Source: DASQHL01 sp963843685
GTDB taxonomy: Bacteria > Chloroflexota > Dehalococcoidia > DSTF01 > JACRBR01
Direction: 5' to 3'
NCBI GenBank assembly: GCA_963843685.1
Contig: CAWJLO010000010.1
Span: forward strand, 248,001 to 312,000
DNA: 64,000 bases
The position numbers were made by a program, and so were the translations under genes. Positions 44,842 through 52,284 of the stretch are shown here, piece after piece. The notes beneath the pieces are model-generated. The model was not told the DNA's origin. It worked only from the letters and a program-made list of their open reading frames with translations, and did not search any database. Every line of letters starts with the position of its first letter. The first letter of the stretch is position 1.

Positions 44842-45465
44842 TCAGGCGTCAAGGTGGAGCAGCCTCCGCACCTCGGTGATGCTGCGCTGGCCGTTCTGGT
44901 CGTCGGCCAGAAGGCGGGCGACGTAGTCGTTGTTGTAGCCGCGGCGCAGCAGGAACTCGGCGATGGGACCGGAGCGTTCGGGGCGGCGCAGAAGGACGTT
45001 GGCGACGAGCTGCCACTCGAGGGGGACGACGGGCACGTGCATGCCGTCGAAATGGAGGACGCGGACGTCATCGCTCCATCGCGAGAAGTGGTCGCCGGCG
45101 TTGATCATGCCGTCCGGGCAGCGGATGATGAGGTCGCCCATCACCTCCACCTTCACGTCACCAACCTCGAAGATGCCGAAGTGGCTCTCGTAGGGCTCAC
45201 GGACGCTGTAGCCGACGGGGCGGAGGGTGACGCCGCAGTGACAGACCGCGCCTTCCATGATGTAGGCGCCCTTCATCGTCGTGACGAGGTCGACGTCGGG
45301 CGGGGAGTAGCCGTCCAGGCCCTGCAGGACGGACGCGGTGCTGCCCATGATGGCCCAGGGCTCCTGCGCCTTGAACATCGCGGGGATGACGTCGTGCAGG
45401 ACGCACGCGAGCGCTCCGCGGATGCGTTCCGACAAGCCGTTGCCGAAGGTGACGGTCTCTCCCAT
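44842..45465 (-). CDS. nucleotidyltransferase-fold protein
   Basis: 207 residues. WAIMGSTASVLQGLDGYSPP followed by DVDLVTT carries the G-S-x(n)-D-x-D pattern of the nucleotidyltransferase superfamily; a third acidic position may be in VKVEVMGDLII. Residues such as PVVPLEWQLVANVLLRRPER resemble small NTase proteins of unknown substrate. It precedes a methyltransferase in the same unit. TAGACT ends 8 nt before the ATG at 45465. Confidence 0.6.
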   Translation of the reverse strand: MGETVTFGNGLSERIRGALACVLHDVIPAMFKAQEPWAIMGSTASVLQGLDGYSPPDVDLVTTMKGAYIMEGAVCHCGVTLRPVGYSVREPYESHFGIFEVGDVKVEVMGDLIIRCPDGMINAGDHFSRWSDDVRVLHFDGMHVPVVPLEWQLVANVLLRRPERSGPIAEFLLRRGYNNDYVARLLADDQNGQRSITEVRRLLHLDA

Positions 45466-45487
45466 GTCGGGACAGTCTAGCAGCGTC

Positions 45488-46381
45488 TCAGCGTGCCGCT
45501 CGCTCACCGACGTGCGCGCCGTGCCGCCACCACTCGCGGAGGTCGGCGGCGAGGCGGCGGCCCTGGGCGAGGCCCGTCTCGAGGACGTCGGGGACGCGCG
45601 TGGGATCCATGAGGTTCATGCCGACGACGTCCTTCGTGGCGTCGTCGAAGTGGACGAGGTGGACCTTCGCGCCTACGCCCTCGAGCTCGCCCATCTCGCG
45701 GGCGACCTGCTTGCGGGCGAGGCGGTCGACGCCGCCCTCGCGGCGGCCCATGGGCGCGAGGATGAGGACGAGGTCCGGCTCGATGCGCTGGGCGAGATCG
45801 GCGGAGGTGCCGGAGCGGACGCCGCCGTCCATGTAGCGGTGACCGTCGATGGTGACGGGCGGGACGATGCCGGGGACGGTGCACGAGGCGGTGACGGCGA
45901 CGTCGATCGGGACGTGGCTGTGAGCATCGAAGACCTTGAAGGCGCCGGTGCCGCAGTCGACGGCGGTGACGAGTAGGGGCTTCTCGGGCCAACCGTGCCA
46001 GCGGCCGGCGAAGGTGGAGAGCCACTGTTCTTCGGGCTCCGTCCTGACGGTGAGCGCGGCGGCGCCGAGCTCCTTGCACGCGGCCTCGCTCATATCGTCG
46101 AAGCTGGTCCAGAGCTGGAAGACGGCGGCGACTTCCGCCATGTCGCGGTCGCGGCCCCCGGGAGGCGGCGCGTCGGGGCGCATCTCGCGGGCCTCCTTCA
46201 GGAGATCGCGGGGGTCGCGGCCGTGGGCGAGGCTGGCGCCGACGACGGAGCCGGCGGACGTGCCGACGATGAGGTCGGCCTCGCGGACGTCGATGCCGGA
46301 TTCGAGCAGGCCGGCGGTGACTGCGGTCTCCCAGGCGATGCCGATAGGGCCGCCGCCGCCGAGTACGAGTGCGCGCTTCAT
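45488..46381 (-). CDS. patatin-like phospholipase
   Basis: 297 residues. The oxyanion loop ALVLGGGGPIGIAWE, the nucleophile motif LIVGTSAGSVVGASLAH and the catalytic aspartate in RYMDGGVRSGTSADL are intact. No signal peptide, so it probably acts on membrane lipids from the cytoplasm. AGGAGGTGACAC lies directly before the ATG. Confidence 0.92.
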   Translation of the reverse strand: MKRALVLGGGGPIGIAWETAVTAGLLESGIDVREADLIVGTSAGSVVGASLAHGRDPRDLLKEAREMRPDAPPPGGRDRDMAEVAAVFQLWTSFDDMSEAACKELGAAALTVRTEPEEQWLSTFAGRWHGWPEKPLLVTAVDCGTGAFKVFDAHSHVPIDVAVTASCTVPGIVPPVTIDGHRYMDGGVRSGTSADLAQRIEPDLVLILAPMGRREGGVDRLARKQVAREMGELEGVGAKVHLVHFDDATKDVVGMNLMDPTRVPDVLETGLAQGRRLAADLREWWRHGAHVGERAAR

Positions 46382-46454
46382 GTGTCACCTCCTGATATGG
46401 GGAGTGTGGCAAGTAGCGGATGTTGGGAGAAGCGGGAGGGTTTGAGGTCCTGGG

Positions 46455-47201
46455 TTACTGGGGGAGGAAGTTGTTGGCGGCGGTCATGCGGTCGGCGATG
46501 GTCTGGGCGAGGCCGGTGGTGAACGAGCCCCCGGTGCCCTCCAGCGTGGCGCTGAGGTCCGCGATGATGGCACCTTCACGGATGAGGATGATGGCCTCCG
46601 TGAACGAAACCGGGGTTCCAGCGGCGGAGAACGTGAAAGAGACTCGATAGGCGTGCGTCTCATCACCAAGAGCGGCCATCTGCATGTCGCGGAAGGCGAC
46701 CTGGACGTTGGAGATGCCACTGCCCGCGTCCTGCTGCATCAAGCGGGTGAGGACGGTGGTGAACTGATCCTGACAGCGAGCTATCAGATCGGCGAGTCGG
46801 CCCAGGCTGTCCTGCGCCTCGACCGCACTCTTGAAGATGTCGAGCTGGAGGGCTGCATCGTTGTCTGCGGCATCGCTGAAGTCGTCTGACGCCTTGCCGA
46901 AGGCGCTGCCGGTGACGGGGTTGTCGCGGTTGAAGATCTCGCACTCACCGCTGAATCCGACATCCGAGTTGTCGGGAACGTGTGGCTCTGACGTCCATCC
47001 GGAGGGGAGGTCAGCGAGCGTGAGGACGACGGCGTCGGTGGCGGCACTGGCGGCGGCCTGGAACTGCGGATCGCTGAGGGTGGGCGCGGGCGTGGCCTGT
47101 CCGGCCGAGGCGCTCTTCGGTGAGGAGGAATTGCCACAGGCGGACAGCAGCGCGGCGAGGCCAAGGAGAGCGGTCAGGGTGAGCAGGGTGCGGTGGCGCA
47201 T
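46455..47201 (-). CDS. lipoprotein of unknown function
   Basis: 248 residues. Signal peptide with lipobox (LTALLGLAALLSACGNSSS). The mature part begins with a Ser/Ala/Pro linker, then DAVVLTLADLPSGWTSEPHV, ECEIFNRDNPVTGSAFGKAS, a helical LQLDIFKSAVEAQDSLGRLA, and VSFTEAIILIREGAIIADL. The arrangement resembles PknH-like or 'sensor domain' lipoproteins of Actinobacteria, but no family is certain. GGAGGAC precedes the ATG. Confidence 0.65.
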   Translation of the reverse strand: MRHRTLLTLTALLGLAALLSACGNSSSPKSASAGQATPAPTLSDPQFQAAASAATDAVVLTLADLPSGWTSEPHVPDNSDVGFSGECEIFNRDNPVTGSAFGKASDDFSDAADNDAALQLDIFKSAVEAQDSLGRLADLIARCQDQFTTVLTRLMQQDAGSGISNVQVAFRDMQMAALGDETHAYRVSFTFSAAGTPVSFTEAIILIREGAIIADLSATLEGTGGSFTTGLAQTIADRMTAANNFLPQ

Positions 47202-47421
47202 GTCCAGTCCTCCGGGCGTCGCTCGCAGCGAGCGTTCCGCCGTCGCCTCTTATAACGCGGAGCGAGCGGCGACTGTTGCAGCAGGCGCGGCCGCCGCTCG
47301 TGGCCGCGGGCGGGGAAGTTGGAGATGACCCCTACGGGCTCTCACGGGAAAATCGTTGCGTTCGGCGAACAGACTGGAAAGTCGGGAAGGGGAGGGGCCG
47401 ATACTTCCGGGGGAGTTTGCC

Positions 47422-48042
47422 ATGCCGAATATGAACGAATCCGAACGGGCCGAGAAGCCGTGGCTGCTGCTAGCGGGGCTGGTGCTGGCGATTGTGACGA
47501 TGGCGGCGACGCCGTTGGGCTGGGTGGCGGTGGCACCGGCAGCGATGACGGCGGCGGTCATCGGCCTGGCGGCGGCGCGCGAGCTGCGACGGTCGCTGGA
47601 GGCCGCGGGGCCGCTGGTGCTGGGCAAGCACGTGGAGCGTGGCCGGCGGCTGGCGATCTTCGATCCGGAGACGGGGCTGCTGGCGGACTGGTACTTCTCG
47701 GCGCGGATCAGCGAGGAGTGCGAGAGGACGCGACGTTACGGGGGGACGTTCACGCTGGTGGCGATGGACGTCGACCGCGGGGGGACGACGCAATCGCAGG
47801 AGGACGCGCTGCTGGGGTGGATGCGGGGGAGCAAGCGGGTGACGGACCTGGCTTGCTACGCGGGGTCGGGTCGCTACCTGATGCTGCTGCCGGGGACGGA
47901 CGGGGAGCGCGCGGGGATCCTGCTGGGGCGAATCGAAGAGGCGTGCCCGGTGTCGAGCGCGGTGGGGGAGTACGGGCGGGACGGGTCGACGGCGGAGGAG
48001 CTGCGCGGGCTGGTCGAGGGGCGGATGGCGCGGGCGGCGTAA
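47422..48042 (+). CDS. membrane protein with degenerate GGDEF domain
   Basis: 206 residues. Two membrane segments (LLLAGLVLAIVTMAATPLGW, PAAMTAAVIGLAAARELRR) followed by a GGDEF-like region: RLAIFDPETGLLADWYFSAR, EECERTRRYGGTFTLVAMDV, GSKRVTDLACYAGSGRYLML. The signature site reads AGSGRY in place of GGDEF, and the metal aspartate region is changed, so diguanylate cyclase activity is unlikely; it may bind nucleotide or only signal. GGGGGAG precedes the ATG at 47422. The neighbourhood holds CNB and EAL genes. Confidence 0.6.
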   Translation: MPNMNESERAEKPWLLLAGLVLAIVTMAATPLGWVAVAPAAMTAAVIGLAAARELRRSLEAAGPLVLGKHVERGRRLAIFDPETGLLADWYFSARISEECERTRRYGGTFTLVAMDVDRGGTTQSQEDALLGWMRGSKRVTDLACYAGSGRYLMLLPGTDGERAGILLGRIEEACPVSSAVGEYGRDGSTAEELRGLVEGRMARAA

Positions 48043-48110
48043 TCGCGGCGGCCGCGTAGGTCAGCGAGCCGCCGACGAGGCGGCGAACCCATCATCTCCG
48101 GCGACCACAT

Positions 48111-48127
48111 CCTTAACCGGCCGTTAA
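48111..48127. promoter_or_regulatory. inverted repeat upstream of the CNB gene
   Basis: TTAAC-CGGCC-GTTAA is an AT-containing inverted repeat in an otherwise G+C-rich gap, about 130 nt before the CNB start. It could be an operator; nothing else supports this. Confidence 0.25.
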
Positions 48128-48256
48128 AGGCGCGGCGTTGTCCCGCGATCGGCCCGGGCCTACGATCAGTTGGCGCGGCGGGTGGTTTGCCGGCCGCGCG
48201 GCCCTCGCCGTGAGGCGGGGCGTGGTCGGGCAGGCCGAGACGAAGGACACGAGACG

Positions 48257-48622
48257 ATGGGTTCCGCAGCTCCGCAGACGAATCTCTTTCGCAACGCCGA
48301 CCGGTTCGAGTCGTTCGACACGGGGGCGCGTGTCTTCAACGAGGGCGACGCCGGGGACACGATGTATGCGGTGAAGGACGGGGAGGTGGACCTGGTGGTC
48401 GGGGGGACGGTGGTGGAGACGGTGGGGCCGGGGGGCATCTTCGGGGAGATGGCGCTGATCCAGCACGAGCCGCGGAGCGCGACGGCGATCGCGAAGACGC
48501 CGTGCGAGCTGGTGCCGATCGACGAGCGGCGGTTCTCGTTCATGGTGCAGCAGACGCCGAACTTCGCGATGCACGTGCTGCGGACGCTGGCGCACCGGCT
48601 GCGGGCGATGAATGCGCGGTAG
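48257..48622 (+). CDS. small cyclic-nucleotide-binding domain protein
   Basis: 121 residues forming one CNB (CAP effector) fold with no DNA-binding domain: SFDTGARVFNEGDAGDTMYA, VKDGEVDLVVGGTVVE, and the phosphate-binding cassette GPGGIFGEMALIQHEPRSAT. The FGEMAL-x(4)-RSAT signature is intact, so it probably binds cAMP, cGMP or another nucleotide. It may regulate a partner protein. A truncated copy of its 3' end lies at 49007-49084, and a hairpin repeat starts 2 nt after its stop codon. Confidence 0.85.
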   Translation: MGSAAPQTNLFRNADRFESFDTGARVFNEGDAGDTMYAVKDGEVDLVVGGTVVETVGPGGIFGEMALIQHEPRSATAIAKTPCELVPIDERRFSFMVQQTPNFAMHVLRTLAHRLRAMNAR

Positions 48623-48623
48623 G

Positions 48624-48676
48624 CCCCTCTCCCAGTCGCCTGCGGCGACCACCCTCTCCCACAAAGGGGAGAGGGA
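48624..48676. repeat. double-hairpin repeat behind the CNB gene, copy 2
   Basis: Two adjacent hairpins: GTCGCC-TGC-GGCGAC, then CCCTCTCCC-ACAAA-GGGGAGAGGG. The copy at 50699-50752 has the same two-hairpin layout and sits directly behind the CBS gene. The rest of 48677-49006 shows no gene; it contains CACAGAGGACACAGAG-type low-complexity sequence (48953-48970) and a GGGGATAGGGGATAGGGGG stretch (48863-48881). Confidence 0.55.
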
Positions 48677-49006
48677 AGGGCGATGCTGAAGCTACAGGTC
48701 ACCGATCCGTGCACGTTTTTTCGCGTTATCGCTTCGGTTAGGCCCACCCCAGGGGCCTGGAGAGCGGGCGCGGTCCGGGGCCGGGCGCATGGGTTCAACA
48801 TGGAGCCGAGCTTACGCGGGGGCGAGGGCGATCTCCAAGCGGTTCGTGTCACTCGGGAGGAGGGGATAGGGGATAGGGGGCAGGTTAGAGGGCTGCGGGC
48901 GACGCCGATCCAGAGATTGCGCGGATGACACGGATTGTTGAGGGGACGGATCCACAGAGGACACAGAGAGCACCGGCGGTGACCGGAACAGAGCTGGCGG
49001 CGTATA

Positions 49007-49084
49007 GTGCGGCAGACGACGAACTTCGCGATGCACGTGCTGCGGACGCTGGCGCGCCGTCTGCGGGCGATGAATGCGCGGTAG
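49007..49084 (+). pseudogene. partial duplicate of the CNB gene 3' end
   Basis: 26 codons ending in TAG match the last 26 codons of the CNB gene with only a few base differences (RQTTNFAMHVLRTLARRLRA versus QQTPNFAMHVLRTLAHRLRA). No 5' part of the gene precedes it. It is a remnant of duplication or recombination. Confidence 0.7.
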
Positions 49085-49317
49085 CGCTACGCGCGGCGCG
49101 GGACTCGTTCGCCGGGGCAACCGCTAAGGATCATACGCCGCTCCGGCGGGCCGACGGACTTGGGCGCTTCCAACGGCGCATACTGCAGGGCAAGACACAG
49201 GTAGATCAGCACTTAATCAGGAGACGAAATACCTATCGGCGCGTATCCGCGCGGCCGACGATAGAAGCATGCCCGCAACATCTTCGGGGTGGCGTAGGGC
49301 GCTTAGGAGCTTGATCG

Positions 49318-50292
49318 GTGGAAGACGACGACGGGACAGCCCAACCGGGCGCAGCGAGCCCGCTCGAGGAGTGCCGCGCGAGCAACGGGCTGTTCATCGT
49401 CAACGCGGCAGGCGAGAGGGCAGCGGTCGATCTGAAGGCGCTGTCGCGGACGAGCAAGTCGCTGCCGCTGAACCAGCGGTTCGCGCGGATGTGGGAGATC
49501 TCGGACGCGACGCTGGACCGCTTCAAGCTGGAGCAGGAGTTGCGGAGCGGGATCGAGCGCGACGAGTTCGAGCTGCACATGCAGCCGCAGGCGGACCTCA
49601 GGAGCGGTGAGATCCTGGGGGCCGAGGCGCTGGTGCGGTGGAACCACCCGGAGCGGGGCCGGGTGATGCCCGACGACTTCATCCAGGTGGCGGAGGAGTC
49701 GGGGCTGATCGTACAGCTTGGCGCGCACGTGCTGCGGCTGGCGTGCGAGCAGGCGATGCAGCGCGAGCGGCGGGGGCTGCCGCCGGTGCGGGTCGCCGTC
49801 AACCTGTCAGGGGCGCAGTTCGTCGCGCCGGGGCTGGCGGGCATGGTGTCGAACACGCTGACGGACACGCGGCTGGACCCGGAGCGGCTGGAGCTGGAGA
49901 TCACGGAGACGGCGGCGATGGGCGACGCCGTGCGGGCGGTGCAGGTGATGGGCGACCTGGCGTCGCTGGGCGTGACGCTGTCGCTGGACGATTTCGGGAC
50001 GGGGTACTCGTCGCTGCGGTATCTGAACGAGTTCCCGATCCACGCGTTGAAGGTGGACAAGTCGTTCGTGAGGAACGTGACGACGGACGCGAACAGCGCG
50101 GCGATCGTGGCGGCGGTGGTGGCGGTGGCGCACACGCTGGGGCTGAAGGTGGTGGCGGAGGGCGTCGAGACGCAAGCGCAGCTGCGGTCGGTGCGAGAGC
50201 GCGGGTGCGACATGTACCAGGGGCTGCTGCTGGGCCGGCCGATGCCGTGCGAGACCTTCGACTGGATGCTGGCGCACCAGGCGGCGGCATAG
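49318..50292 (+). CDS. EAL-domain c-di-GMP phosphodiesterase
   Basis: 324 residues. About 70 N-terminal residues of unknown role (SNGLFIVNAAGERAAVDLKA) precede an EAL domain: ELHMQPQADLRSGEILGAEA, LVRWNHPERGRVMPDDFIQV, NLSGAQFVAPGL, ELEITETAAMGDAV, LDDFGTGYSSLRYLNEFPIH, LKVDKSFVRNVTTD, VVAEGVETQAQL. Metal ligands (E of EAL, N, E, DD) and the general-base lysine/glutamate are present, so hydrolysis of c-di-GMP is expected. No signal or membrane segment. GTG start. The CBS gene follows 11 nt later with its own GGGGAGGA site. Confidence 0.9.
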   Translation: MEDDDGTAQPGAASPLEECRASNGLFIVNAAGERAAVDLKALSRTSKSLPLNQRFARMWEISDATLDRFKLEQELRSGIERDEFELHMQPQADLRSGEILGAEALVRWNHPERGRVMPDDFIQVAEESGLIVQLGAHVLRLACEQAMQRERRGLPPVRVAVNLSGAQFVAPGLAGMVSNTLTDTRLDPERLELEITETAAMGDAVRAVQVMGDLASLGVTLSLDDFGTGYSSLRYLNEFPIHALKVDKSFVRNVTTDANSAAIVAAVVAVAHTLGLKVVAEGVETQAQLRSVRERGCDMYQGLLLGRPMPCETFDWMLAHQAAA

Positions 50293-50303
50293 GGGAGGAC
50301 GTC

Positions 50304-50696
50304 ATGAAGGCAGTGGAGATCATGAACACGCCGATCATCGCGGCGTCGAGGAAGGCTTCGGCGCGGGAGGTGGCGCTGTACATGCTGCTGGGCGGCTTCA
50401 GCGGCGTGCCGATCGCGGAGGCGGACGGATCGCTGGCGGGGATCGTGACAGAGCTGGACCTGCTGCGGGTGCTGCGGGCGGGGCGGTCGCTGGACGCGAC
50501 GTGCGTGGACGAGATCATGACGCACGACGTGCTGACGGTGGACGTGGAGGCGAGCGTCGAGGAGATCATGGAGATCCTGGACGAGCAGCGGATCCAGCGG
50601 GTGCCGGTGACGAACGGGGGGCGGCTGGTGGGGATCGTGTCGCGGCCGGACGTGCTGCGGGCGGTGGTGCAGCCGCAATTTATCCGCGTGGGGTAG
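50304..50696 (+). CDS. CBS-domain pair protein
   Basis: 130 residues made of two CBS motifs: VEIMNTPIIAASRKASAREV, GVPIAEADGSLAGIVTELDL, then EIMTHDVLTVDVEASVEEIM, RVPVTNGGRLVGIVSRPDVL. Such Bateman modules bind AMP, ATP or other adenosyl ligands. Directly downstream of the EAL gene and probably co-transcribed, it may report energy status to c-di-GMP turnover. A frameshifted partial copy lies at 52010-52277. Confidence 0.9.
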   Translation: MKAVEIMNTPIIAASRKASAREVALYMLLGGFSGVPIAEADGSLAGIVTELDLLRVLRAGRSLDATCVDEIMTHDVLTVDVEASVEEIMEILDEQRIQRVPVTNGGRLVGIVSRPDVLRAVVQPQFIRVG

Positions 50697-50698
50697 GG

Positions 50699-50752
50699 CC
50701 CTCTCTTGGCCGCCTGCGGCGGCCACCCTCTCCCACAAGGGGAGAGGGAGGG
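50699..50752. repeat. double-hairpin repeat behind the CBS gene, copy 3
   Basis: GGCCGCC-TGC-GGCGGCC followed by CCCTCTCCC-ACAA-GGGGAGAGGG, starting 2 nt after the CBS stop codon. It closely resembles the element at 48624-48676 and lacks a terminator T-run. Confidence 0.55.
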
Positions 50753-50853
50753 TGGTGTGGAAGCACAGATTCCACGGATGACACACAGGGCTTGACTGGC
50801 GGCCGGAGCAGGGGCCGGCCGGTGTGCGATACTCGCACCGGAGGGACGGACTC

Positions 50854-51099
50854 ATGGTCGGGTGGTTCTGGGTGTTCTGCGCGTTGACGTTGGGGCTGGC
50901 GATGCTGAGCGGGCGGCGCTGGGTGTTGTGGCTGCCGGCGCTGGGCGCGATCGCGCTCGTTTCCATGGTCTTCGTTCACGAACCGGACAAACTCTTCGTG
51001 GCGGTCGTTGGGACGACGCTGTACGGGTCGCTGCTGGCGCTCGCGGCGGTTGTGGTGATGCGGGTGCGGCGGGAGTTCGTGGCGCGGGTGCGGCGGTAG
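50854..51099 (+). CDS. small membrane protein
   Basis: 81 residues with three membrane segments (WFWVFCALTLGLAMLSG, VLWLPALGAIALVSMVFV, AVVGTTLYGSLLALAAVVVM) and a basic C-terminus (RVRREFVARVRR). GGAGGGAC before the ATG at 50854 supports this start. No family recognised. Confidence 0.55.
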   Translation: MVGWFWVFCALTLGLAMLSGRRWVLWLPALGAIALVSMVFVHEPDKLFVAVVGTTLYGSLLALAAVVVMRVRREFVARVRR

Positions 51100-51135
51100 C
51101 TTACGCCCCGCTCCCTGATGGCGAGTTATTGGTGT

Positions 51136-51591
51136 CTACGGACGATTCGGTGTGGCGTCGTAGTCCGCTGTCGGCCACGGAACGGTGAAATAGCGGTGCT
51201 CCTTTGCGCGAAGCAACAAGCGCCGGAGTTGATCGCCGCCTAGCTTCTTGAGCGTGAACTGACTCGGATCGCCCTGGCGGACGTTTTCCACGATGTACAC
51301 GTAGAAGTCGGGGCTCCGTCGTGCGGCCTCGACTTGCGCGACTTCAAGCCACAAGTCTTGCCCGCGGCATGTTGTCCCGTACGCCTTGACCTCGATGACG
51401 CGGGGCGGGCTCTCGATGTCGCCCGGCGAGGTGGCCTGGTAGCGCGTGTCACGCGGCTCGCGGCCAGCTGCGCGCTCCAGCTGCATCACCCACGCGATGG
51501 CGGCGTCTTCGACCGATTTGTTTGTGGACAGATCTGGCAACCAGGTCTCCGTTAACAGGTCGATAGGGCGACGATCGCGCAAGCGACGCAT
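51136..51591 (-). CDS. DUF3883 domain protein (nuclease-like)
   Basis: 151 residues. KSVEDAAIAWVMQLERAAGR, then RVIEVKAYGTTCRGQDLWLE, VAQVEAARRSPDFYVYIVEN match DUF3883, a PD-(D/E)XK-like domain often found in restriction and anti-phage proteins. The core acidic/lysine residues appear as I-E-V-K. The domain usually sits at the end of larger helicase or DNA-binding proteins; here it stands alone. Upstream on the same strand is a membrane protein, and beyond the CBS remnant a SIR2 gene, so a defence role is possible. Confidence 0.8.
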   Translation of the reverse strand: MRRLRDRRPIDLLTETWLPDLSTNKSVEDAAIAWVMQLERAAGREPRDTRYQATSPGDIESPPRVIEVKAYGTTCRGQDLWLEVAQVEAARRSPDFYVYIVENVRQGDPSQFTLKKLGGDQLRRLLLRAKEHRYFTVPWPTADYDATPNRP

Positions 51592-51594
51592 ACC

Positions 51595-51963
51595 TCACTC
51601 GTTGGGCGGGGGCGACGATCGCTCTCCGTTTGCCCACCGGGCGAGATCGGCCATCACTACGCCGATGGCCCAAAATGAGACGGCGAACATACACCAAACA
51701 CCGGCGAACGAGAGCGTGAAGAGAATCCAGCCGGCACCCGTAAGCGTGTACGCCGGCCCTCCACCAAGAGCGTTGCCGAGATCAGCGTGCGAGAGACCGC
51801 CATTCAGAGCGAAGGCGCGCGAGGCCAACCATGACGATGTGACCGCCGTGGTTATGAGCCCCAGCACCAGTGCCCCGAACACGCAGATCGCTGTCACCGA
51901 CGTTCTGCTCACGCCACTATCCGATATCCGAATCAGCTTGACTGCGGGTATTCTGACCCGCAT
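51595..51963 (-). CDS. small membrane protein, possible partner of DUF3883 protein
   Basis: 122 residues (from ATG 51963; a GTG at 51912 would give 105). Two or three membrane segments: SVTAICVFGALVLGLITTAV, GAGWILFTLSFAGVWCMFAV. It ends 3 nt before the DUF3883 start, so the two are probably one unit. No family recognised. Moderately lower G+C than the flanking genes. Confidence 0.5.
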   Translation of the reverse strand: MRVRIPAVKLIRISDSGVSRTSVTAICVFGALVLGLITTAVTSSWLASRAFALNGGLSHADLGNALGGGPAYTLTGAGWILFTLSFAGVWCMFAVSFWAIGVVMADLARWANGERSSPPPNE

Positions 51964-52009
51964 GCTCGTCGCGCCCCATCTTCACCGATTCGCCGCCATC
52001 CTTGCAACG

Positions 52010-52277
52010 CACGGATCGCTGGCGGGGACCGTGACGGAGCTGGATCTGCTGCGGGTGCTGCGGGCGGTCGCTGGACGCGACGTGCGTGGACCAGATCATG
52101 ACGCACGACGTGCTCACGGTGGAAGTGGAGGCGAGCGTCGAGGGGATCATGGAGATCCTGGACGAGAAGCGGATCCAGCGGGTGCCGGTGACGAACGGGG
52201 GGCGGCTGGTGGGGATCGTGTCCCGGCCGGACGTGCTGCGGGCGGTGGTGCAGCCGCAGCTCATTCGGGTGGGGTAA
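52010..52277 (+). pseudogene. partial, frameshifted copy of the CBS gene
   Basis: From GGATCGCTGGCGGGGACCGT to the stop the sequence is nearly the same as the CBS gene at 50304-50696 (GSLAGTVTELDLLRVLRA, then MDQIMTHDVLTVEVEASVEG and VPVTNGGRLVGIVSRPDVLR). One base is lost or gained at about 52070, and the first CBS motif is missing. Upstream it joins unrelated sequence. It is a 3' duplicate like the CNB fragment. Confidence 0.85.
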
Positions 52278-52284
52278 CGCCGGC

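Noticed and set aside
47422..48042. Active diguanylate cyclase
   Set aside because: The GGDEF site is AGSGRY and key metal and base-contact residues are missing.
48863..48970. GGGGATA repeats and CACAGAGGACACAGAG as a CRISPR or tandem array
   Set aside because: No regular repeat-spacer pattern; only short low-complexity sequence seen between genes in many genomes. No CRISPR array or cas gene is present in the window.
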